Positions 5,330 through 9,950 of a DNA stretch of 9,950 bases are shown here, piece after piece. Each line of letters opens with the position of its first letter. Position 1 is the first letter of the stretch. Location of the stretch: the NCBI GenBank assembly GCA_035517775.1, contig DATIYF010000009.1:1-9950 (forward strand), given 5' to 3'. The notes below the pieces were generated by a model. The model worked only from the letters and a program-made list of their open reading frames with translations, ran no database searches and had not been told where the DNA came from. A program made the position numbers and the translations under genes. This DNA comes from DATIYF01 sp035517775 (lineage in GTDB: Bacteria; Acidobacteriota; Terriglobia; Terriglobales; Acidobacteriaceae).

Positions 5330-5806
5330 CTAGCTTTTCTTAGCAACCGCCTTCTTCGCGCCGGCCGCTTTCTTTCCCGCCGCCTTGCGTTTTGCGCGGG
5401 CGGGCGCCTTGGCCGCGGGCTTGTCTTCGCCGACTACGGTGGCCACGCCCTCGCCCGTATTGCGCTCGGCCAGCACCAGCTGGATATGCGCGATGCGCCG
5501 CACATAGCGGTAGGCCCGGCCCATGGGCGCCGGCCGGATGCGCTTCATCCGCGGGCCATCGCCGGCCACGGCCTGTTTGACGTAGAGGTTGTCCACATCC
5601 ACGTCGAAGCCTTTCTCACCGCTCAGGTAGTTGGCGTTCTCGACCGCCGAGCGCAGCAGCTTCTCGACCGTCGCCGCCACCCGCTTCTTGGTGAAGGCCA
5701 GGGTGTTGAGCGCGTCTTCCACCTTGCGGCCCCTGATCAGGTCCAGCACCAGTCGCGCCTTCTGCGGCGAGACGCGCATGAATCGGGCTTGTGCTCGAAA
5801 TTCCAT
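5330..5806 (-). CDS. rplV: 50S ribosomal protein L22 with Lys/Ala-rich C-terminal tail
   Basis: L22 binds all six 23S rRNA domains and its beta-hairpin lines the peptide exit tunnel. The core, residues 1 to about 115, is canonical: FRAQARFMRVSPQKARLVLD, IRGRKVEDALNTLAFTKKR and LLRSAVENANYL. The tunnel hairpin is around residues 83 to 104, including DGPRMKRIRPAPMGRAYRY. The core ends IAHIQLVLAERN. The protein has 158 residues against about 110 usually; the surplus is a tail rich in Ala and Lys (AKAPARAKRKAAGKKAAGAK), resembling histone-H1-type basic tails. ATG at 5806 matches the family start, with GAAAGA upstream. rpsC begins 17 bases after the stop. Macrolide-resistance changes occur in the hairpin of other species; I see no obvious deletion in it. 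Confidence 0.97.
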   Translation of the reverse strand: MEFRAQARFMRVSPQKARLVLDLIRGRKVEDALNTLAFTKKRVAATVEKLLRSAVENANYLSGEKGFDVDVDNLYVKQAVAGDGPRMKRIRPAPMGRAYRYVRRIAHIQLVLAERNTGEGVATVVGEDKPAAKAPARAKRKAAGKKAAGAKKAVAKKS

Positions 5807-5834
5807 AGTCTTTCGCTTTCAGCCATCAGCCTCT

Positions 5835-5863
5835 GTAGAGACGTAGCTAGGCTACGTCTCTAC
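5835..5863. repeat. GTAGAGACGTAGC hairpin between rpsS and rplV
   Basis: GTAGAGACGTAGC at 5835-5847 and GCTACGTCTCTAC at 5851-5863 form a perfect 13-pair stem with a TAG loop. It is preceded by CTCT, as is the copy at 6260. No T-run follows on the minus strand, so it is not a typical terminator. Similar GAGACGT palindromes are, from memory, widespread dispersed repeats in several bacterial phyla; I cannot check this here. Confidence 0.88.
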
Positions 5864-5877
5864 CCTTGATGCCGCAT

Positions 5878-6249
5878 CTACGCCTTCGGCGCTCCTGCCG
5901 CCGGAGCGGCCGGGGCTGCTCCACCCGCGGGCACAATGGCTCCTGGACCGCCGGGCACGCCCGCCGGCCTGGCCGCGACTTCGGTGGCCGCCTTCATCGA
6001 GTGCCCTTTGAACTGGCGGGTAAAGCTGAACTCGCCCAGCTTGTGCCCCACCATGTTCTCGGTGATGTACACCGGGGTGAACTTCTTGCCGTTGTGCACC
6101 GCGATGGTGTGGCCGACAAACTCGGGAATGATGGTCGAGCGCCGCGACCAGGTGCGCAGCACCTTCTTCTCGTTGCGCGCGTTCATGGCTTCAATCCGCG
6201 TCTGCAGATATCCGTCGACGAACGGCCCTTTTTTGGTTGAACGTGCCAT
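5878..6249 (-). CDS. rpsS: 30S ribosomal protein S19 with Ala/Pro-rich C-terminal tail
   Basis: S19 is in the small-subunit head, partners S13 and contacts A-site tRNA. Residues 1 to 90 are a full standard S19: ARSTKKGPFVDGYLQTRIEA at the N-terminus, then RTWSRRSTIIPEFVGHTIAV, NGKKFTPVYITENMVGHKLG and EFSFTRQFKGH. The family normally ends near residue 92. Here about 31 further residues follow, nearly all Ala, Pro, Gly and Val (GGPGAIVPAGGAAPAAPAAG), probably disordered. The tail shares the frame without interruption before a TAG stop. ATG at 6249 has AGAGGG immediately upstream, contiguous with the GAGACGT repeat. It lies 71 bases from rplV across another copy of that repeat. Confidence 0.97.
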   Translation of the reverse strand: MARSTKKGPFVDGYLQTRIEAMNARNEKKVLRTWSRRSTIIPEFVGHTIAVHNGKKFTPVYITENMVGHKLGEFSFTRQFKGHSMKAATEVAARPAGVPGGPGAIVPAGGAAPAAPAAGAPKA

Positions 6250-6259
6250 AAAACCCTCT

Positions 6260-6324
6260 GTAGAGACGTCGCTTGCAACGTCTCATTTGTCTTGCCGCCG
6301 AGACGTAGCAAGCTACGTCTCTAC
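6260..6324. repeat. Paired GAGACGT hairpins between rplB and rpsS
   Basis: The second unit, 6300-6321, is a near-perfect palindrome: GAGACGTAGC and GCTACGTCTC around AA. The first, 6260-6285, begins GTAGAGACGT and has GAGACGT at 6263-6269 facing ACGTCTC at 6278-6284 with an imperfect inside. The outermost ends, GTAGAGACGT at 6260-6269 and ACGTCTCTAC at 6315-6324, are also complementary, so two local hairpins or one long stem are possible. The same motif occurs at 5835-5863. The low-coordinate end joins the AGAGGG that serves as the rpsS Shine-Dalgarno sequence. Confidence 0.85.
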
Positions 6325-6333
6325 CGGTGCGCC

Positions 6334-7158
6334 CTATTTTCCCCTCCGGCTCACGATGAAGGCGTCCGTGCGCTTGTTGTTGCGCGTCTTGTAGCCGCGG
6401 GTGGGCTGGCCCCAGGGCGTCACGGGATGGCGCCCGCCCGAGGTCTTGCCTTCGCCGCCGCCATGGGGATGGTCCACCGGGTTCATGGTCACGCCCCGGT
6501 TCACCGGACGCCGCCCCAGCCAGCGCGTGCGTCCCGCCTTGCCGATGGTGATGTTTTCGTGATCGGTATTGCCTACCTGCCCGATGGTGGCCATGCAATC
6601 CTGCGAAACTTTGCGGGTTTCGCCGGAAGGCAGCTTCACCAGGGCATAATCTCCTTCTTTCGCGACCAGTTGCGCCGCTCCCCCGGCCGAACGCACCATC
6701 TGCGCCCCCTTGCCCGGCTTGAGCTCGACGTTGTGGATGGTCGTGCCCGGAGGAATATTTTTCAGCGGCAGCGCGTTGCCGGTGAGAATGTCGGCTTCGG
6801 GGCCACTGACTACTTTTTGCCCAACCTTCAAGCCGTTGGGCTGCAGGATGTAACGCTTCTCGCCATCCGCATAGGCCAGCAGCGCGATGCGCGCCGAGCG
6901 GTTGGGATCGTACTCAATCGAGGCCACGGTGGCCGGAATGCCGGTTTTATCGCGTTTGAAGTCAATCAGGCGCAGCTTTCGCTTGTGCCCGCCGCCGCGG
7001 TGCCAGATGGTGATGTCGCCCGAGTTGCGCCGCCCGCCGCTGCGCTGCTTGCTTTCAAGCAGCGGCTTATGCGGCCGTGCGCTGGTGATATCGTCATTCA
7101 CCAGCGTGGTACGGTAGCGCAGCGTCTGCGTGGTCGGTCTGTAAGTCTTGATGGCCAT
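6334..7158 (-). CDS. rplB: 50S ribosomal protein L2
   Basis: L2 is among the most conserved large-subunit proteins. It helps join the subunits and its histidine lies near the peptidyl-transferase centre. The protein has 274 residues, the usual length. The N-terminus IKTYRPTTQTLRYRTTLV is standard, the RNA-binding domain includes SGGRRNSGDITIWHRGGGHK near residues 40 to 59, and the signature MNPVDHPHGGGEGKTSGG lies at residues 225 to 242. The histidine in VDHPHGGG at position 230 corresponds to E. coli His229. The end is the expected RNNKRTDAFIVSRRGK. ATG at 7158 has GAGAG six bases upstream, provided by the spacer repeat. The next gene, rpsS, is 84 bases downstream across paired hairpins. Confidence 0.98.
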   Translation of the reverse strand: MAIKTYRPTTQTLRYRTTLVNDDITSARPHKPLLESKQRSGGRRNSGDITIWHRGGGHKRKLRLIDFKRDKTGIPATVASIEYDPNRSARIALLAYADGEKRYILQPNGLKVGQKVVSGPEADILTGNALPLKNIPPGTTIHNVELKPGKGAQMVRSAGGAAQLVAKEGDYALVKLPSGETRKVSQDCMATIGQVGNTDHENITIGKAGRTRWLGRRPVNRGVTMNPVDHPHGGGEGKTSGGRHPVTPWGQPTRGYKTRNNKRTDAFIVSRRGK

Positions 7159-7162
7159 AACA

Positions 7163-7236
7163 AGCTCTCAGCTGTCAGCTATCCGCTCTCAGTGCTGCAT
7201 ACTCGGTCGTTCTCTGATAACTGGCGACTGAGAGCT
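7163..7236. repeat. Inverted repeat (family B, CAGCTCTCAG type) upstream of rplB
   Basis: A 21-base arm at 7163-7183 faces a complementary arm at 7216-7236, with about 17 of 21 pairs by eye and a 32-base intervening stretch. The arms begin with AGCTCTCAG and end with CTGAGAGCT. The arm next to rplB supplies the GAGAG six bases before its ATG, so the ribosome binding site lies inside the stem and could be partly hidden in a folded mRNA. Confidence 0.75.
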
Positions 7237-7255
7237 GATTTCTTTCTCCGTTCCC

Positions 7256-7438
7256 AAGCGATTCGGCCACCGCCGCCGGAATCGCGCCGCCGCAAGGCCT
7301 TGCTGCTTTCGCCACCTGCAATGGCCTGGAGCGGTCTTTCCGGCCTCGTCATCAAGCGATTCGGCCACCGCCGCCGAATCGCGCCGCCGCAAGGCCTTGC
7401 CGCCTTCGCCACCTGCAATGGCCTGGAGCGGTCTTTCC
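7256..7438. repeat. Tandem duplication, 98-base period, in the rplW-rplB spacer
   Basis: Two copies lie at 7256-7341 and 7354-7438. By eye they differ by one inserted G and two T/C substitutions over about 86 bases, and are separated by GGCCTCGTCATC. Each unit contains GCGATTCGGC facing GCCGAATCGC; in the second copy, 7356-7365 and 7373-7382, this is a perfect ten-pair stem with a seven-base loop. Each unit also has the 12-base palindrome GCAAGGCCTTGC. The unit shows no protein-like reading frame that I can recognise. The near identity points to a recent duplication of a palindrome-bearing element. Confidence 0.9.
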
Positions 7439-7441
7439 TAA

Positions 7442-7735
7442 CTAAAGATTCTGCGCGTACTCCGGCATCTTCTCGCCCGACTTCAGGCGCACGTACGCTT
7501 TCTTCCAGTCCGGGCGGTAGCCGGCGAACTTGCCCCGGCGCCGCTCTTTTCCCGGATAGGTGGCGGTGCGCACCGAATGCACCTTGACTTTGAAAATCGT
7601 CTGCACCGCTTCTTTGATCTCCGTCTTCGTGGCCTTGGGCGCCACCTGGAAAACCAGGGTGTTCTGGTTTTCCTTGATGGCCAGGCCTTTCTCGGTAATC
7701 ACCGGCCGGCGGATGATCTGATAGGCCGACTTCAT
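7442..7735 (-). CDS. rplW: 50S ribosomal protein L23
   Basis: L23 sits at the exit of the peptide tunnel and is the docking site for trigger factor and the signal recognition particle. The protein has 97 residues, the normal family length. It begins SAYQIIRRPVITEKGLAIKE, and the PVITEK motif is the family hallmark. The centre reads TLVFQVAPKATKTEIKEAVQ, followed by VKVHSVRTATYPGKERRRGK, the extended loop, and then PDWKKAYVRLKSGEKM. The ATG shares its A with the TGA of rplD (TGATG), indicating translational coupling, and a strong GGAGG lies seven bases upstream inside rplD. Downstream it is separated from rplB by 283 bases, the longest spacer in the window, filled by a tandem duplication and an inverted repeat. 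Confidence 0.97.
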   Translation of the reverse strand: MKSAYQIIRRPVITEKGLAIKENQNTLVFQVAPKATKTEIKEAVQTIFKVKVHSVRTATYPGKERRRGKFAGYRPDWKKAYVRLKSGEKMPEYAQNL

Positions 7736-8484
7736 CAGGCCACCTCCGCCGCTTTTTCATGCTTCGTCCGCCGCCGCGGTGGCGCGGCCTTCTTCTGCCC
7801 CTTGTGCTCTTTTTGTCCTTCGCCTTCGCTGGCCTTGGCCTTGCGTCTGGCCAGCGAATTCTGCAGCGCCACCTGCATCTTCTCGATCGCCGGCTGCGAG
7901 AAAATCACGCGGTCGTAGCGCAGCAAGTGGTAGGGATGCACTTCGTTGCCGGCGATCAGCTCGATGCCTTGGAGATTGCGCGAGCTCAGCTCCAGGTTGC
8001 GGTTGCCATGACGCGGAACTTCGACCAGCAGCGCGGTTGAATCCACCTTCAGCTTGTCGAGGGCCTCGCGGAAGACTTTCGTCTTCGGCTCTTTCACCGC
8101 GAAGGCGTTGACTACCAGCAGTTTGCCATCCGCCAGCTTGGCCGCCAGCGCCGAGCGCAGCGCCCCCATCAGCTTCTTGCGGGGGAAGGCGTAGTCATAA
8201 GAGCGCGGCTGCGGCCCATGCACCGTGCCGCCATGCCGCCACAGGGGCGAGCGGATGGAGCCAATGCGGGCGCGGCCCGTGCCCTTCTGCCGCCACAGCT
8301 TCTTGCCTGAGCCGGAAACCTGCCAGCGCGCCTTGGTGGCGTGCGTGCCCTGGCGGCCGGCGGCGCGATAGTGCTTCACCGCCTCCCACAGCAGGTCTTC
8401 GTTGACGGCGCCGAAGACTTCGTCGGCCAGCTCGATGGTTCCCACCTTCGCCCCGCCCAGGTCGTGAATGTCAATCGTTGCCAT
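7735..8484 (-). CDS. rplD: 50S ribosomal protein L4
   Basis: L4 binds 23S rRNA domain I and its extended loop lines the constriction of the peptide exit tunnel. The protein has 249 residues, against about 200 to 210 normally. The tunnel loop is clear at residues 46 to 95: GTHATKARWQVSGSGKKLWR, then QKGTGRARIGSIRSPLWRHG and a GGTVHGP turn. The globular part follows to about residue 210 with LLRYDRVIFSQPAIEKM. The last ~38 residues are a charged, low-complexity tail with clusters such as ARRKAKASEGEGQKEHKGQK and RRRTKHEKAAEVA, which the E. coli protein lacks. ATG at 8484 is preceded by GAGAAG five bases away. The stop overlaps the rplW start by one base (TGATG). In E. coli L4 also represses its own operon, but no equivalent leader can be identified here. 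Confidence 0.96.
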   Translation of the reverse strand: MATIDIHDLGGAKVGTIELADEVFGAVNEDLLWEAVKHYRAAGRQGTHATKARWQVSGSGKKLWRQKGTGRARIGSIRSPLWRHGGTVHGPQPRSYDYAFPRKKLMGALRSALAAKLADGKLLVVNAFAVKEPKTKVFREALDKLKVDSTALLVEVPRHGNRNLELSSRNLQGIELIAGNEVHPYHLLRYDRVIFSQPAIEKMQVALQNSLARRKAKASEGEGQKEHKGQKKAAPPRRRTKHEKAAEVA

Positions 8485-8498
8485 AGCTTCTCATGTTG

Positions 8499-8518
8499 CG
8501 CGGGCGCCCTCGCCCGCG
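8499..8518. repeat. Hairpin between rplC and rplD
   Basis: CGCGGGCG at 8499-8506 and CGCCCGCG at 8511-8518 form a perfect eight-pair stem with a CCCT loop. It occupies most of the 42-base spacer and ends a few bases before the rplD Shine-Dalgarno region (GAGAAG). There is no T-run, so it is more likely a REP-like palindrome or translational-spacer structure than a terminator. Confidence 0.65.
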
Positions 8519-8526
8519 ACCAATCC

Positions 8527-9264
8527 TTATGCCTTCTTGGCCGCGCGCTTGGCCGCCTTCAACGGATCGACCGTGGTCGCGCCGGCAAACCCGCGCCGCT
8601 CTCTCGGCGGCTTCTTGGCCTTGGTGATCACCAGGTATCCGCCATTCGGCCCCGGCACCGCGCCTTCGACCACCAGCAGGTTGTCGTCTTTATCCACGCC
8701 CAGAATCCGCAGGTTGCGCACCGTCACCCGCGCATTGCCCATGTGGCCCGACATGCGCATGCCCTTAAAGACGCGCGAAGGGAAGGCGGAGGAGCCAATC
8801 GAGCCGGTGATCTGAAACATCGAGCCGTGCGACTTGGGGCCGCCGCCGAAGTGGTGGCGCTTGACCACGCCCTGAAAGCCGCGCCCTTTGCTCACCCCAA
8901 CCACGTCCACGAACTTCTCGCCTTCGAAAATATCCACCAGCACGCGCTCGCCGGCTTTGATGGCCCCGCCGCCATCGGATTCGGGCTTCTCCGCAGCCTC
9001 CACCGGGACCTCGCGCATGAACTTCACCGGCGGCAGATTGTGCTTGGCCAGGTGCCCGCGCTCGGGCTTCGACAACCGGGTTTCTTTCACGAACTCGACC
9101 AGGCCAAGCTGGGCGGCGGCATAGCCGTCTTTGGTCTCAGTCTTGTGCTGCGTGATTACGCAGGGACCGGCCTGCAGCACGGTCGCCGGGCGCACGTCGC
9201 CCTTGGAGTCGAACAGCTGCGTCATGCCGACCTTCTTGCCCAGAATGCCTGCTACCTTTGCCAT
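8527..9264 (-). CDS. rplC: 50S ribosomal protein L3
   Basis: L3 is an early-assembling 23S rRNA-binding protein whose long loop reaches the peptidyl-transferase centre. The protein has 245 residues, slightly above the usual 205 to 220. The N-terminus GILGKKVGMTQLFDSKGDV is the standard L3 start. Residues 125 to 185 carry the signature region, with SKGRGFQGVVKRHHFGGGP, GSIGSSAFPSRVFKGMRM and SGHMGNARVTVRNL. At the place where E. coli L3 has the glutamine methylated by PrmB (GSIGQ), this protein has Ser at about residue 158, so that modification is probably absent. Extra length comes from an internal segment around residues 88 to 103 and a basic tail ending KAAKRAAKKA. The start has a good GGAG eight bases upstream. 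rplD follows after 42 bases that contain a hairpin. Confidence 0.97.
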   Translation of the reverse strand: MAKVAGILGKKVGMTQLFDSKGDVRPATVLQAGPCVITQHKTETKDGYAAAQLGLVEFVKETRLSKPERGHLAKHNLPPVKFMREVPVEAAEKPESDGGGAIKAGERVLVDIFEGEKFVDVVGVSKGRGFQGVVKRHHFGGGPKSHGSMFQITGSIGSSAFPSRVFKGMRMSGHMGNARVTVRNLRILGVDKDDNLLVVEGAVPGPNGGYLVITKAKKPPRERRGFAGATTVDPLKAAKRAAKKA

Positions 9265-9285
9265 CTATCCAACTCCACGGGCTGT

Positions 9286-9314
9286 GTGGCGGCGGGGCGA
9301 AGCCCCGGCACCAC
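9286..9314. repeat. GC-rich hairpin between rpsJ and rplC
   Basis: CGGGGC at 9293-9298 pairs with GCCCCG at 9302-9307 around a three-base loop. GTGG at 9286-9289 pairs with CCAC at 9311-9314 to make a second stem outside a small internal loop. In the mRNA the core reads GGGGCTTCGCCCC. No T-run follows on the minus strand, so a terminator is unlikely. It resembles the GGGGC/GCCCC half-sites of the palindrome before rpsJ. Confidence 0.65.
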
Positions 9315-9317
9315 GGC

Positions 9318-9647
9318 TTACTTGTGTTCCTTCCCGAAGGCCTTGATCTCCACATCCACGCCCGCCGGCAGATCGAGCTTCATCAGCGCATCCACGGTCT
9401 GCGGCGTGGGGTCCAAAATATCCAGCAGCCGCTTATGGGTGCGGATCTCGAACTGTTCCCGCGACTTTTTGTCCACGTGCGGCGAACGCAACACGCAGTA
9501 TTTGTTCTTGGTCGTGGGCAGCGGAATGGGCCCGGCGATGTCGGCGCCCGTGCGCTTGGCCGTGGCCACGATCTCGCTGGTGGACTGGTCCAGGATGCGG
9601 TAATCGTAGGCCTTCAGCCGGATGCGAATTTTCTCGTTTCCTATCAC
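9318..9647 (-). CDS. rpsJ: 30S ribosomal protein S10
   Basis: S10 sits in the head of the small subunit and, as NusE, also joins the transcription antitermination complex. The protein has 109 residues from a GTG start; the family is usually about 102 to 105. It begins IGNEKIRIRLKAYDYRILDQ, and the middle has IAGPIPLPTTKNKYCVLRSP, with the standard S10 beta-hairpin region. The C-terminal part has REQFEIRTHKRLLDI and ends in DVEIKAFGKEHK. I chose GTG at 9647 because the family starts right at this point and the codon is preceded by a purine-rich GAGAGAGAAAC. The open frame extends 42 codons further upstream, but that stretch reads through the palindromic spacer and has no S10 similarity. It is the first gene of the S10 cluster, and rplC follows after 53 bases. 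Confidence 0.96.
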   Translation of the reverse strand: MIGNEKIRIRLKAYDYRILDQSTSEIVATAKRTGADIAGPIPLPTTKNKYCVLRSPHVDKKSREQFEIRTHKRLLDILDPTPQTVDALMKLDLPAGVDVEIKAFGKEHK

Positions 9648-9730
9648 GTTTCTCTCTCTTGCCCCCTCCGGCGCTCCGGAAGGAAAGATCGTGCGGCATG
9701 ATGCAAGCCGCGATGCTGCTTCGGTTCCGG

Positions 9731-9766
9731 CGGGGCTATGCCCCGCCCGGGCGGGGCATAGCCCCG
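9731..9766. repeat. 36-base perfect palindrome between tuf and rpsJ
   Basis: The sequence from 9731 to 9766 is a perfect inverted repeat centred between 9748 and 9749 (CCCGGG at the centre). Each half contains GGGGCTATGCCCCGCC or its complement, so each half is itself a small GGGGC/GCCCC hairpin. On the minus strand it is followed by CCGGAACCGA rather than a T-run, so it does not look like an intrinsic terminator. It may be a REP-like dispersed palindrome or an mRNA structure between tuf and rpsJ. Confidence 0.8.
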
Positions 9767-9781
9767 TCCCCACACATTCCT

Positions 9782-9950
9782 TTACTGCACAATCTCCGAA
9801 ATCGTGCCCGCGCCCACCGTGTGCCCGCCTTCGCGGATGGCAAAGCGCAAGCCCTTTTCCATGGCCACCGGCGTGATCAGCTCGATCACCAGCTGGACGT
9901 TGTCGCCGGGCATCACCATCTCCGTGCCACTCGGCAGCTCCGCCACTCCC
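9782..9950 (-). CDS. tuf: Elongation factor Tu, C-terminal end (partial, 5' part outside window)
   Basis: EF-Tu is the cytoplasmic GTPase that carries aminoacyl-tRNA to the ribosomal A site. Only the last 55 codons and the TAA stop are present; the gene runs off the high-coordinate edge. My translation reads through LPSGTEMVMPGDNV, IELITPVAMEKGLRFAIREG and GGHTVGAGTISEIV, ending in Gln. This matches the family's domain III, whose hallmarks are the MVMPGDN turn, the RFAIREGG strand and the TVGAG end. The GTPase domain is not visible, so intactness of the whole protein cannot be judged. The position directly before rpsJ is the fused str-S10 layout. The gap to rpsJ is about 134 bases and holds a long palindrome. 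Identity is essentially certain; a paralogue such as SelB or a second tuf copy is not suggested by this C-terminus. Confidence 0.96.
   Translation of the reverse strand, partial: GVAELPSGTEMVMPGDNVQLVIELITPVAMEKGLRFAIREGGHTVGAGTISEIVQ

Noticed and set aside
6292..7587. Plus-strand open frame of about 431 codons opposite rplB and the rplW-rplB spacer.
   Set aside because: It is the shadow of rplB and of the tandem duplication; the duplicated spacer gives it a repeated protein segment only by chance.
8341..9603. Long plus-strand open frame of about 420 codons opposite rplD, rplC and rpsJ.
   Set aside because: It lies antisense to three certain ribosomal protein genes, has His/Arg/Ala-rich composition typical of frames opposite GC-rich genes, and resembles no family I know.
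9648..9773. Longer S10 start giving 42 extra N-terminal residues.
   Set aside because: The extra part translates the palindromic spacer and has no S10 similarity; the GTG at 9647 fits the family start.
5807..9781. Spacer hairpins as intrinsic terminators.
   Set aside because: The hairpins checked have no T-run immediately downstream on the minus strand, and all lie between co-directional essential genes.
9648..9781. A promoter for the S10 cluster between tuf and rpsJ.
   Set aside because: I could not find a convincing pair of -35 and -10 boxes on the minus strand in this GC-rich palindromic spacer; mapping of transcript starts would be needed.
1..9950. A previously undescribed multi-gene system such as defence, biosynthesis or a mobile island.
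   Set aside because: All coding capacity is accounted for by standard S10-spc genes in conserved order; only the spacers and protein tails are unusual.

Overview
The window is one uninterrupted block of translation-machinery genes, all on the minus strand, so transcription runs from high to low coordinates. It enters at the 3' end of tuf (EF-Tu) and continues through the complete S10 cluster (rpsJ, rplC, rplD, rplW, rplB, rpsS, rplV, rpsC, rplP, rpmC, rpsQ). It then passes into the spc cluster (rplN, rplX, rplE, rpsN type Z, rpsH, rplF, rplR) and ends just after rplR, where rpsE would be expected next outside the window. The order is the conserved bacterial order with no insertion, loss or rearrangement of genes. 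tuf directly upstream of rpsJ is the arrangement in which the str (rpsL-rpsG-fusA-tuf) and S10 operons are joined.

The DNA is GC-rich inside genes. A zinc-binding S14, a zinc-binding L24, an alanine/lysine-rich tail on L22, an alanine/proline-rich tail on S19, and spacers packed with short repeats together suggest a GC-rich environmental bacterium. My best guess from overall resemblance is Acidobacteriota; this is inference and would need a phylogeny of the concatenated ribosomal proteins.

The unusual part is between the genes. Many ribosomal protein operons have overlapping or tightly spaced genes. Here only rplD/rplW (one-base overlap), rpmC/rpsQ and rplV/rpsC are close, and the other spacers are about 24 to 283 bases long. 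Nearly all of these carry repeats or palindromes of a few recognisable families. (A) AT-rich inverted repeats built on TAATTG/GGTAAT words lie in the rplF-rplR, rplX-rplN and rplN-rpsQ spacers. (B) CAGCTCTCAGC/GCTGAGAGCTG words, often as inverted arms, lie in the rpsH-rplF, rpsN-rpsH-side, rplE-rpsN, rplX-rplE, rplP-rpmC, rpsC-rplP and rplW-rplB spacers; they often supply the Shine-Dalgarno-like GAGAG just before the next start codon. (C) GTAGAGACGT hairpins flank rpsS. (D) GC-rich palindromes lie at tuf-rpsJ, rpsJ-rplC and rplC-rplD. A tandem duplication with a 98-base period fills the rplW-rplB spacer, the longest one.

Functionally the genes build both ribosomal subunits: the exit tunnel and peptidyl-transferase surroundings (L2, L3, L4, L16, L22, L23, L29), the 5S/central protuberance side (L5, L18), the L14/L24/L6 surfaces, and the 30S head and body (S3, S10, S14, S19, S8, S17). 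EF-Tu delivers aminoacyl-tRNA. I see no undescribed gene system, no RNA gene, no CRISPR array and no transposase. The noteworthy material is the organised repeat content of the spacers and several non-standard protein tails.
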